A DNA stretch of 7,871 nucleotides from an uncultured Eubacteriales bacterium (GCA_900556195.1 USOJ01000033.1:1-7871); one strand, 5' to 3'. Positions 1-6,155 are shown, counted from the first letter of the stretch. Numbers and translations are program-made. The notes: a model not told the origin generated them from the letters alone.

Positions 1-36
1 TTAAATAACTCTTGCAAGCAAGTTATTTAACTTGCT
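1..36. repeat. Two overlapping inverted repeats upstream of the ABC-F gene
   Basis: Bases 1-10 (TTAAATAACT) are the exact reverse complement of 21-30 (AGTTATTTAA), giving a 10-bp stem with a 10-nt loop. Bases 17-25 (AGCAAGTTA) are the exact reverse complement of 28-36 (TAACTTGCT), giving a 9-bp stem with a 2-nt centre. The two stems share bases 21-30, so as RNA they could not form together. The segment 30-36 (ACTTGCT) also has a second perfect 7-nt partner at 120-126. No T-run follows directly, so this is not a simple terminator. It could be a regulatory leader structure, a protein-binding palindrome, or the edge of an element cut by the window boundary. The pairing is visible directly; any function is inferred. 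Confidence 0.55.
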
Positions 37-45
37 ATTGACAAC

Positions 46-117
46 ATGACAATACATATTCGCCCGCACTCCAAGCGGGGAATCCTTACAGGAAAAGTAT
101 ATAATAATTTTTCGTAA
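46..117 (+). CDS. Possible 23-codon leader peptide upstream of the ABC-F gene
   Basis: An ATG at 46-48 opens a frame of 23 codons closed by TAA at 115-117, ending 55 bases before the ABC-F start. The peptide begins MTIHIRPHSKRG and is basic in its first half. A small hairpin, CCCGC (63-67) with GCGGG (75-79), lies inside the frame. No Shine-Dalgarno sequence precedes the ATG, which weakens the call, but the ABC-F gene lacks one too. Some antibiotic-resistance ABC-F genes are known to be controlled by leader translation or attenuation, which is why the frame deserves a note. It may equally be a chance ORF. Confidence 0.25.
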   Translation: MTIHIRPHSKRGILTGKVYNNFS

Positions 118-172
118 AAAGCAAGTCTATAAAGTAGCGTTTCGGGAGTATTTGTGTTAAACTTATACTATT

Positions 173-1717
173 ATGAGTATTTTGGAAATTAAAGGACTTT
201 CACACAGATACGACGAACGCGATTTATTCGTAAATTCCGACCTTACCGTGAACAACGGCGAACATATAGGCGTGGTCGGGCTTAACGGCGCGGGCAAATC
301 GACGTTTATAAACATTCTGGCGGGTAAACTTTTGCAGGACGAAGGCGAAGTGAAACGCCTGCCGGGGCTTCGGATAGGTTATCTCGATCAGCACGCAACT
401 CTGCCGAAAGACGAAACCGTAATGGCGTACCTGCGCGACGCGTTTTCTTATCTTGACGAACTCAACTTAAAACTCGAAGAAATCTACAATAAAATGGGCG
501 AAGCCGACGGCGACGAACTCGACAGGCTGATTGAAAAATCGGCTAAAATGCAACAGCGTTTAGACGATTCGGGATATTACGATTTGGATTCCCAAATCAA
601 AAAAGTCGCCAACGGACTCGGCGTAAATAAGTTCGGCTATGACGCGATTATCGGCACTTTATCGGGCGGGGAAAGGGCAAAATTGATGCTTTCTAAACTG
701 CTGCTCGAAGAACACGATTTAACCCTTTTAGACGAACCTACGAACTTTCTCGATATAGAACACGTAGAGTGGCTCGTTAAATATCTTACTTCATACAAAA
801 AAACTTTTCTGGTAATATCGCACGACGTGGCGTTTCTCAACCGCGTGGCAACGACGATAGTCAGCATAGAAAACGGACAAATCCGCAAATTTTCGGGCAA
901 CTACGACAAGTATTTAGAGCAGCGCGAAATGCTCAACAAGCAATACGAAGCGGCTTACGACCGCCAACAAGCCGAAATTAAAAAAATGCAGGATTATATT
1001 GCCAAAAACGGAGCGAGGGCTTCCACGGCGGGCATGGCTAATTCTCGTAAAAAAATGCTCGACCGCATAGAAGTCATGGCTAAACCAACGGTCGAAAGAG
1101 ATTGTTCGTTCAGTTTCCCCTATCTCGAACTCAATACGAAAGATATGCTCGTGGTTAAAAGCCTTAAAGTCGGCTACGACCGCCAACTTATACCCGACGT
1201 AAGTCTGCATATCAATTCGCGCGACAAGGTGTGGATAAGGGGTACGAACGGCGTAGGTAAAACCACGCTCGTAAAGACTTTACTCCGCAAAATTCCGTCG
1301 CTCGGCGGCTCGTTTTTATTCCACCCTGCGGCGAAGATAGGCTATATCGAGCAGGAACTGAAATTCGATAACGGCAATCTCTCGGCGTACGGAGCGTATC
1401 TCGACGCGTATCCGAGATCTTCGCAGAAAGAAATCCGCGCCGCGCTCGCAAAAGTGGGGCTTGGCGGCGAACTCGCCACGAAACCCGTTTCGACACTTTC
1501 GGGCGGCGAGATGATGCGACTTAAACTCGCGATTACGGGCAACTACTCGTCGAATATTCTGATTTTAGACGAACCCACGAACCACCTTGACGTAAAAGCG
1601 AAAAAGGCGCTTAAAGAGGCGTTGCTCGCCTACGAAGGAGCGTTGCTTCTCGTAACCCACGAGCCGGATTTTGCCGAAGGACTTTGCAATATCGTTTTCG
1701 ACGCCAAAGCAAGGTAA
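173..1717 (+). CDS. ABC-F family ATPase (ribosome-associated, duplicated ATP-binding cassettes)
   Basis: This 514-residue protein has two ABC ATPase domains in one chain and no membrane segment, as expected for soluble ABC-F proteins. These bind the ribosomal E site and act as translation factors or antibiotic-protection factors. Domain 1 has Walker A GLNGAGKST (36-44), signature LSGGE (163-167), Walker B LLDEPTNFLD with catalytic Glu188, and switch His217. The inter-domain linker runs about 245-315, is charged and probably helical, and contains ARASTAGMANSRKKMLDRIE (281-300), which matches the tRNA-interacting linker of the family. Domain 2 has Walker A GTNGVGKTT (357-365), LSGGE (442-446), Walker B LILDEPTNHLD with Glu467, and His496. 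All catalytic residues are intact. The start gives the usual family N-terminus (MSILEIKGLSHRY), but I see no Shine-Dalgarno sequence at normal distance; GGGAG at 144-148 is 24 bases away. The subfamily cannot be fixed from this sequence, so resistance versus housekeeping is open. Confidence 0.93.
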   Translation: MSILEIKGLSHRYDERDLFVNSDLTVNNGEHIGVVGLNGAGKSTFINILAGKLLQDEGEVKRLPGLRIGYLDQHATLPKDETVMAYLRDAFSYLDELNLKLEEIYNKMGEADGDELDRLIEKSAKMQQRLDDSGYYDLDSQIKKVANGLGVNKFGYDAIIGTLSGGERAKLMLSKLLLEEHDLTLLDEPTNFLDIEHVEWLVKYLTSYKKTFLVISHDVAFLNRVATTIVSIENGQIRKFSGNYDKYLEQREMLNKQYEAAYDRQQAEIKKMQDYIAKNGARASTAGMANSRKKMLDRIEVMAKPTVERDCSFSFPYLELNTKDMLVVKSLKVGYDRQLIPDVSLHINSRDKVWIRGTNGVGKTTLVKTLLRKIPSLGGSFLFHPAAKIGYIEQELKFDNGNLSAYGAYLDAYPRSSQKEIRAALAKVGLGGELATKPVSTLSGGEMMRLKLAITGNYSSNILILDEPTNHLDVKAKKALKEALLAYEGALLLVTHEPDFAEGLCNIVFDAKAR

Positions 1718-1720
1718 AAC

Positions 1721-1740
1721 CCGCCCGCAATAAAAGGCGG
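1721..1740 (+). terminator. Weak hairpin after the ABC-F stop codon, doubtful terminator
   Basis: CCGCC (1721-1725) can pair with GGCGG (1736-1740) across a 10-nt loop, starting 3 bases after the TAA of the ABC-F gene. The stem is GC-only but short, and no T-run follows, so it does not meet the usual picture of an intrinsic terminator. No better terminator is visible for this gene. Confidence 0.2.
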
Positions 1741-1760
1741 AGCGGCTGTATAGACAAAGT

Positions 1761-1790
1761 CGTCATGTTGAGCGTAAGCGAAACATCTCC
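1761..1790. repeat. Hairpin resembling a widespread bacterial intergenic repeat
   Basis: The segment around CATGTTGAGCGTAAGCGAAA folds symmetrically. ATGTT (1765-1769) pairs with AACAT (1782-1786). GA (1770-1771) faces GA (1780-1781) as a tandem G-A mismatch. GC (1772-1773) pairs with GC (1778-1779), and the loop is GTAA (1774-1777), a GNRA tetraloop. From memory, related sequences with ATGCT/AGCAT arms recur in intergenic regions of many bacteria, and their translation shadow is a peptide like CFAYAQHD. The arm change T-A to C-G between those versions would preserve pairing. The copy number in this genome cannot be seen from one window. Confidence 0.5.
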
Positions 1791-1956
1791 CGGAAGGGTG
1801 GTTTCCCGCGGAGTGGCTGTTACGGTAAAATTCAATCCGCTGCATGATTGCATACACCCCACTCGCGAAGACGGTAAACAAGTACTTCATTGCGATGGAT
1901 ATAGAATTACTAAAATTCACTTAAAAATTTTTTCACAATAAAAATCGTTAAACCGC

Positions 1957-1985
1957 TTGAAAAGTTTTTCGGCGTGTGATATAAT
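1957..1985 (+). promoter_or_regulatory. Strong sigma-A-type promoter for the small membrane protein
   Basis: TTGAAA (1957-1962) and TATAAT (1980-1985) are separated by exactly 17 bases. TG at 1977-1978 adds an extended -10 element. Transcription should start near 1991-1993, leaving a leader of about 25 nt that contains the AGGAGG ribosome-binding site. This is the clearest promoter in the window. Confidence 0.85.
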
Positions 1986-2000
1986 CGTTACACTATTTAT

Positions 2001-2006
2001 AGGAGG
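2001..2006 (+). promoter_or_regulatory. Consensus ribosome-binding site AGGAGG deciding the start at 2017
   Basis: AGGAGG lies 10 bases before the ATG at 2017. The same frame can be opened at a TTG at 1957, but that codon coincides with the -35 box and lies upstream of the predicted transcription start, so it cannot be the start of the main transcript. Confidence 0.9.
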
Positions 2007-2016
2007 TTTCTTTTTA

Positions 2017-2538
2017 ATGGCTAAAAAGAAAAACGTAAATCTCACGACGGTTATCGTCGCGGCTCTTGCGCTTGTCGCGCTCATTATGATGTTTTTACCC
2101 GCGCTTTCTTATAAATCGGGCGATACGGTAAAAAATTTCAGCACTTTCAACGCTTTATTCGGAAAGACGATTAGAGAAGACAAGGTCGGCAGCCGTGTAA
2201 CATATACGCTTGCGTTTAAGTTTAATTTTGTTACATTGCTCGCTTGCTTGTTTATTCTTATCGGTTTGGTTGTTTCCGTTTTGAACGTTTTCGGCATACT
2301 TAATAATAAACTTATCGGTTTGGTTGTGTGTATATTGCTTATCGTCGCGGCTGTTTTAATGCTTGTACTTTGCGATATTACACCCGTTGTTTCGCACGAT
2401 ATCGTAACGGATAAAGATACAGTCGATAAATTCAGCGCATTGCCCGATGCAAAACTCGGCACAGGCGCAATCATTGCGGGTATCACCGCAGGTCTTGCGG
2501 GTTTGGTTTCCGTATGGAAAGCCGCTTATAACAAATAA
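2017..2538 (+). CDS. Small four-helix membrane protein of unknown function
   Basis: I do not recognise this 173-residue protein. It opens with a basic tip (MAKKKN), followed by a first hydrophobic segment at about 10-30. A polar stretch at 31-68 contains charged residues and is likely outside the membrane. Two closely spaced long hydrophobic segments lie at about 69-93 and 98-120, then a second polar loop (121-146) and a last hydrophobic segment rich in Gly and Ala (147-168), ending YNK. This predicts four transmembrane helices with both ends inside. There is no conserved catalytic or metal-binding pattern and no cysteine cluster. It is a single-gene unit, with its own strong promoter and consensus ribosome-binding site in front and a strong terminator behind, so it is probably well expressed. 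Similar small proteins of this shape are common in Clostridia, but I cannot name a family. Confidence 0.85.
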   Translation: MAKKKNVNLTTVIVAALALVALIMMFLPALSYKSGDTVKNFSTFNALFGKTIREDKVGSRVTYTLAFKFNFVTLLACLFILIGLVVSVLNVFGILNNKLIGLVVCILLIVAAVLMLVLCDITPVVSHDIVTDKDTVDKFSALPDAKLGTGAIIAGITAGLAGLVSVWKAAYNK

Positions 2539-2554
2539 TATTTATTGAAAAACT

Positions 2555-2591
2555 AAAAGCGTTTGCGTGGATTTCACGCAAACGCTTTTTT
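2555..2591. terminator. Bidirectional intrinsic terminator between convergent genes
   Basis: AAAAGCGTTTGCGTG (2555-2569) pairs perfectly with CACGCAAACGCTTTT (2575-2589) around the loop GATTT, giving a 15-bp stem. On the plus strand it is followed by T's to 2591 (six T's from 2586). On the minus strand the A-rich left side (2547-2558) supplies the T-run. It ends the membrane protein transcript and also murG, whose stop codon (2591-2593) touches the stem base. Confidence 0.95.
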
Positions 2592-3649
2592 CATAAACTC
2601 GCTTTTACTATTTCTTCTACGATTTTTTCGTTCGCGTTCGGCGAAAGGCACTTTTCTGCGTTGCGCTTTAATTGTTCCGCGCTTGCGTAGGTTGCGAAAA
2701 TTTCTTTTATGAAAACGTCTTTCGTCATTTCAGGTTCGGATAAAGTCCTTATCGCGCCGTATCGCCTGTAATAGTCGGCGTTCTGCTCCTGATCTCCACG
2801 AGAATTGCCTTTCGGCAAAGGTATGGCAAGAGTGGGAATTTTAAGGGCTATAAGTTCGTTCAGCGCGTTCGCGCCCGCCCGCGACACGCATACGTCGGCG
2901 ACGGAAAACGCCGCGCCCATATCGCTTAAATACTCCGCTTCGTAGTAGCCGTCTTTCTTGATATTCGTCTTCTTGTTTTTGCCCGTAACGTGTAATACGG
3001 AAAAGTTTTTAAGTAAATCGTCAATCGTTTTTATTACGATTTCGTTTATCGCTTCCGCGCCCTGGCTTCCGCCGAACACGAGCAGTACGGGCTTCGCTTC
3101 GTTAAAGCCGAAATCGCCTATAATCGCCTTATTATCCCGCTTTTTAAGCAATTCTTCCCGTATGGGGTTGCCGGTGAAAACCGCCCGAGGGTATTCGTAA
3201 GAAAGGGGTTTGAAACCGCATAAGAGGGCGGTCGCCTTTTTTACCGCGAGTTTATTTGCAAGCCCCAGGCTCATATCGGACTCGTGCAGCACGGTCGGAA
3301 TTTTAAGTTTTTCGGCGGCAAGCGCAACGGGCAGAGCGACGTACCCGCCCTTTGAAAATACCGCGTCGGGTTTTAATTTTTCGAGTAGTTTTTTCGCTTC
3401 GCTTATTCCTTTTAGCAGAGTAAACGGAATACCTAAATTTTTAAGTGTTAATTTCCGTTCGAGTTTTACGCACGGTACGCCGTAATATTCTACGCCCGCT
3501 TCTTCGGCAAGTCGCTTTTCTATTCCTTCTTCACGCCCGACGTAATATATTTTTCGAAAATATTTTTTTATAGTCGGCAGCAGCGCGATACACGGCAGAC
3601 AATGCCCGGCTGTGCCTCCGCCCGTCAAAACGATGGTTTTTTCGCTCAT
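2591..3649 (-). CDS. murG: UDP-GlcNAc:lipid I N-acetylglucosaminyltransferase MurG
   Basis: MurG transfers GlcNAc from UDP-GlcNAc to undecaprenyl-pyrophosphoryl-MurNAc-pentapeptide (lipid I) to make lipid II, at the inner face of the membrane, in peptidoglycan synthesis. The 352-residue length is typical. The N-terminal domain starts with the glycine loop TGGGTAGHCLP (9-19). A second family motif, SKGGYVALPVALAA, lies at 99-112, followed by HESD (122-125) where many relatives have HEQN. The C-terminal UDP-GlcNAc domain has GGSQGA (193-198), SRAGANALNELIALKIPTLA (256-275) and SRGDQEQNA (283-291). It is a GT-B fold GT28 enzyme. The gene stands alone, not in a division and cell wall cluster, between a terminator and a divergent operon. 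No Shine-Dalgarno sequence precedes its ATG; the upstream 70 bases are AT-rich with a possible -10 (TAATAT, 3661-3656) close to the start, so its leader may be very short. Confidence 0.95.
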   Translation of the reverse strand: MSEKTIVLTGGGTAGHCLPCIALLPTIKKYFRKIYYVGREEGIEKRLAEEAGVEYYGVPCVKLERKLTLKNLGIPFTLLKGISEAKKLLEKLKPDAVFSKGGYVALPVALAAEKLKIPTVLHESDMSLGLANKLAVKKATALLCGFKPLSYEYPRAVFTGNPIREELLKKRDNKAIIGDFGFNEAKPVLLVFGGSQGAEAINEIVIKTIDDLLKNFSVLHVTGKNKKTNIKKDGYYEAEYLSDMGAAFSVADVCVSRAGANALNELIALKIPTLAIPLPKGNSRGDQEQNADYYRRYGAIRTLSEPEMTKDVFIKEIFATYASAEQLKRNAEKCLSPNANEKIVEEIVKASL

Positions 3650-3691
3650 AATAATATATTATGCGTAAAAATTTGCTTAATTGACTTGAAA

Positions 3692-3719
3692 TTGACGATA
3701 ATTTATTGTAAAATATAAA
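3692..3719 (+). promoter_or_regulatory. Promoter-like sequence for the glpK operon
   Basis: TTGACG (3692-3697) and TATAAA (3714-3719) are 16 bases apart. A start near 3725-3727 would fall in the left arm of the palindrome at 3721-3752. The -35 matches consensus at five of six positions. No other plus-strand candidate in the murG/glpK gap is as good. Confidence 0.6.
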
Positions 3720-3720
3720 T

Positions 3721-3752
3721 GTCGGTCGATAATAATACGGTTATCGACCGAC
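3721..3752. promoter_or_regulatory. Perfect 12-bp inverted repeat near the glpK transcription start, candidate operator
   Basis: GTCGGTCGATAA (3721-3732) is the exact reverse complement of TTATCGACCGAC (3741-3752), with an 8-base centre. It lies directly after the predicted -10 box and ends 24 bases before the glpK ATG. No T-run follows, so it is not an intrinsic terminator of the kind controlled by an antiterminator in Bacillus glp genes. A repressor operator fits the position best; an RNA stem in the 5' leader is the alternative. Confidence 0.6.
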
Positions 3753-3776
3753 GTAGAATAACTTTAAGGGTTGAAA

Positions 3777-5243
3777 ATGAAGAAATATATAGTGGCTCTG
3801 GACGAAGGCACGACGAGTACGCGGGCGGTTTTATTCGATATAAAATCGCAGAAAATAGTAATGCAGAAATCGTCGCCGATAGAACAAATCTATCCCGAAA
3901 CTTCTTTCGTCGAAGAAAACGCCAACGAAATTTACGCCGAAACGCTTTCCTCGCTCGTTGAAATTCTCGAAAACGCGGACGATATACGTTCCGTCGCGGG
4001 GATAGGCATAACCAACCAGCGCGAAACGGTTATCGCGTGGGATAAAGAAACGGGCAAGCCGCTTTATAACGCTATCGTGTGGCAGTGCCGCCGCACTGCG
4101 GAGTATATGCGGAATCTGGGCGAAACTCACGGCGAATTCTTACGCAAAAAGACGGGGCTTCTGCCCGACGCGTACTTTTCGGCAAGCAAGATAAAATGGC
4201 TTATCGACAACGTGCCGATTATCCGCGAAAGACTTAAAGAAGACAAGGTGCGTTTCGGCACGGTCGATTCTTTTCTCGTATACAAACTCACGGGCGGAAA
4301 GGCTTTCGTAACCGACGTTACCAACGCTTCACGCACGATGCTCGTAAACCTTAAAACTCTCGATTACGACGACGAACTTCTGTCGCTTTTCGGTATTCCG
4401 CGTTCGGCGCTTCCGGAAATAGTCGCGTGCGACGAAATCGTAGGCGAATTTTATTACGACGGAGTTTCTATCCCGATATGCGGCATAGCGGGCGACCAGC
4501 AAGCCGCGCTTATAGGTCAGCGTTGCTTTAACGCGGGCGACATAAAAGCGACTTACGGCACGGGGCTTTTCGCTCTTTGCAATATCGGCGAAAAACCCGA
4601 AATTTCGGGCGGCAAACTGCTTACGACCGTAGGCTATAAAATAGGCGATAAGACGGTTTACGCATATGAAGGCAGCGTTTTCAACGCAGGCAGCGCGATT
4701 CAGTTTTTAAGGGATAATTTAGGCTTCTTTTCTTCGTCGGGAGAGAGCGAAATTCTGGCAAGGTCGGTTAAAGACAACGGCGGAGTGTATTTCGTACCCG
4801 CTTTTACGGGGCTCGGCGCGCCGTACTGGAACGGCAACGCCCGCGGACAGATTTCGGGGCTTACCCGCGGTTCGACGAAAGCGCATATAACGCGGGCGGC
4901 GATAGAAGCGATGGCGTATTCTACCCGCGACCTTATAGACGCCGCCGAAACCGACGGCGATATAAAACTCAATTCGATAAAGATAGACGGCGGGGCTTCG
5001 TCGAACGACTTTCTGGCAGAATTTACCGCGAACGTTTGCGGTAAAGAGGTTATAAGACCCGCCGAAAAAGAGAGTACCGCGCTCGGCGCGGCGTATTTGT
5101 GCGGGTTGGGATTAGGCTTGTTCACGACGGAAGATTTAACCGACCTCCCCAAAGAAGAAACTTCGTTCCTTCCCGAAAAGGACGAAAAATATAAAAAATA
5201 TTACGCCGAATGGCAAAAAAGCGTAGAGAGGTGCTTATTATGA
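3777..5243 (+). CDS. glpK: Glycerol kinase
   Basis: GlpK phosphorylates glycerol with ATP to sn-glycerol-3-phosphate in the cytoplasm, feeding glycolysis and lipid synthesis. The 488 residues match the FGGY kinase family throughout. They include the N-terminal phosphate loop LDEGTTSTRA (8-17), GITNQRET (77-84) with glycerol-binding Arg82 and Glu83, WQCRRTA (102-108), Tyr133, TNASRTML (182-189), GIAGDQQAALIG (236-247) with Asp240 and Gln241, YGTG (260-263), and the C-terminal KIDGGASSNDFL (402-413). I chose the ATG at 3777, six bases after AAGGG (3766-3770); a TTG at 3771 in frame abuts that site and is less likely. Two details stand out. Glu10 replaces the usual Gln of DQGTT. Tyr226 sits where Bacillus and Enterococcus GlpK carry the His phosphorylated by HPr. 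No glpF or glpD is adjacent. The stop overlaps the next gene (ATGA). Confidence 0.96.
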   Translation: MKKYIVALDEGTTSTRAVLFDIKSQKIVMQKSSPIEQIYPETSFVEENANEIYAETLSSLVEILENADDIRSVAGIGITNQRETVIAWDKETGKPLYNAIVWQCRRTAEYMRNLGETHGEFLRKKTGLLPDAYFSASKIKWLIDNVPIIRERLKEDKVRFGTVDSFLVYKLTGGKAFVTDVTNASRTMLVNLKTLDYDDELLSLFGIPRSALPEIVACDEIVGEFYYDGVSIPICGIAGDQQAALIGQRCFNAGDIKATYGTGLFALCNIGEKPEISGGKLLTTVGYKIGDKTVYAYEGSVFNAGSAIQFLRDNLGFFSSSGESEILARSVKDNGGVYFVPAFTGLGAPYWNGNARGQISGLTRGSTKAHITRAAIEAMAYSTRDLIDAAETDGDIKLNSIKIDGGASSNDFLAEFTANVCGKEVIRPAEKESTALGAAYLCGLGLGLFTTEDLTDLPKEETSFLPEKDEKYKKYYAEWQKSVERCLL

Positions 5244-6151
5244 CGAATAAACTTACGTTCACCGCATATGACGGCAAGACGATAACCTATCGCGAATGGC
5301 TTTGCGATAACCCCAAGGGGATAATGCAGATTTCCCACGGTATGGCGGAAAGCGGCGACAGATATACGGCGTTTGCCGAGTTTATGAACGAACGCGGATT
5401 TATAGTCGTTGCCGACGACCACCGCGGACACGGCGAAACCGACCCCGGCAGAACGGGGTACTCCGAGGGCGACATGTGGAACGGCACGCTTAAAGATCTT
5501 GCCGCTCTCAATAAAATCTATCGCGAAAAATACCCCGAACTCCCATACGTCATATTCGGGCATAGTTACGGCTCGTTTTTGACCCAACGCTATATCGAAC
5601 TGTACGGCGACACGGTGGACGCCGCGGTAATCGGCGGAAGCGCGTATCTGAACGACTTTTCGGTAGTCGCGGCGCGTTTCGTCGCGAAATGGAATTGCTT
5701 TTTCGGCAAGGGCGACAAACCCGCGGAACTCATAAAGAAACTCTCTTTCGACAAGTATAATAAAATTTACGACGACGGTACGACTTTTATCTCGCAATTA
5801 CCCGAAGAGTGCGGGCGTTACGAGCAAGCCTTCGACTGCAATTTCACGCTTTCGAATAATTTCTACAAGAGTTTCTTTTCGGGGCTCCCCAAAACTTATA
5901 AAGCGAAAAATTATAGTAAAATACCCAAAGATTTGCCCCTGCTTTTAATCGCGGGCGACGGCGACCCCGTAGGCGGCTACGGCAAACTCATGGAAAAACT
6001 CTATCGTTTTTATAAGGAGAAAGTCGGCGTAAAATCGGTTAAAAAAGTAATCTACCCAAAGGTAAGACACGAATACTTAAACGATACTTCGCGCGAAGCC
6101 GTTAAAAAAGAAATCGCCGACTTCGCGGAGTCGATAAAAAAACGCGTATAA
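5240..6151 (+). CDS. Alpha/beta hydrolase, lysophospholipase / monoacylglycerol lipase type
   Basis: This 303-residue serine hydrolase has the complete triad and surrounding motifs of the serine aminopeptidase S33 / Hydrolase_4 lipase group. HGMAESGDRY (33-42) provides the oxyanion region, and ADDHRGHGETDP (58-69) follows. The nucleophile elbow is GHSYGS (107-112) with Ser109, the acid is Asp242 in AGDGDPVGG (238-246), and the base is His277 in VRHEYLND (275-282). Residues about 135-225 are a variable cap that sets substrate choice. There is no signal peptide, so it is cytoplasmic. The likely reaction is release of fatty acid from a monoacylglycerol or lysophospholipid, but the substrate cannot be read from sequence. 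I chose the ATG at 5240, which overlaps the glpK stop as ATGA and has AGAGAGG (5225-5231) upstream; a longer frame from 5210 adds ten residues inside glpK and is unlikely. Coupling to glpK suggests glycerol release feeding the kinase (inference). Confidence 0.88.
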   Translation: MTNKLTFTAYDGKTITYREWLCDNPKGIMQISHGMAESGDRYTAFAEFMNERGFIVVADDHRGHGETDPGRTGYSEGDMWNGTLKDLAALNKIYREKYPELPYVIFGHSYGSFLTQRYIELYGDTVDAAVIGGSAYLNDFSVVAARFVAKWNCFFGKGDKPAELIKKLSFDKYNKIYDDGTTFISQLPEECGRYEQAFDCNFTLSNNFYKSFFSGLPKTYKAKNYSKIPKDLPLLLIAGDGDPVGGYGKLMEKLYRFYKEKVGVKSVKKVIYPKVRHEYLNDTSREAVKKEIADFAESIKKRV

Positions 6152-6155
6152 AAAA

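Larger units (their letters stand above)
1718..1956. other. Gene-free, structure-rich intergenic stretch
   Basis: I see no credible gene here. Open frames cross it on both strands, but they lack ribosome-binding sites and have no recognisable composition. The stretch holds the hairpin at 1765-1786, a CCC-GGAA-GGG mini-hairpin (1789-1798), a 6-bp inverted repeat GAGTGG (1811-1816) / CCACTC (1859-1864), and a 13-bp imperfect direct repeat (1737-1749 and 1808-1820, one mismatch, GCGGAGCGGCTGT versus GCGGAGTGGCTGT). It ends in an AT-rich zone with A5T6 at 1923-1933. The density of pairing suggests a dispersed repeat or a structured RNA remnant rather than random spacer; this is inference. Confidence 0.4.

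Noticed and set aside
38..66. TTGACA at 38-43 as the -35 box of an ABC-F promoter
   Set aside because: At 16-18 bases downstream the sequence is GC-rich (CGCCCG) with no -10 match; TATAAT at 100-105 is too far and has no -35 of its own.
1630..1920. Minus-strand open frames of 96 and 83 codons in the same gap
   Set aside because: No ribosome-binding site and no protein-like composition; the CFAYAQHD string is the usual shadow of the intergenic repeat.
1684..1941. Open frame of 85 codons over the ABC-F end and the intergenic gap
   Set aside because: It starts inside the ABC-F gene in another frame, has no ribosome-binding site, and its residues are just the translation of the repeat-like DNA.
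1957..2016. Twenty extra N-terminal residues on the membrane protein from a TTG start
   Set aside because: The TTG is part of the -35 box and lies upstream of the predicted transcription start; AGGAGG clearly marks the ATG at 2017.
3721..3776. Antiterminator-controlled terminator in the glpK leader, as in Bacillus
   Set aside because: The stem is present but no T-run follows it.
5201..5797. Long minus-strand open frame (198 codons) opposite the hydrolase
   Set aside because: The hydrolase on the plus strand has a full catalytic triad and operon context; the antisense frame reflects the codon bias of the real gene.
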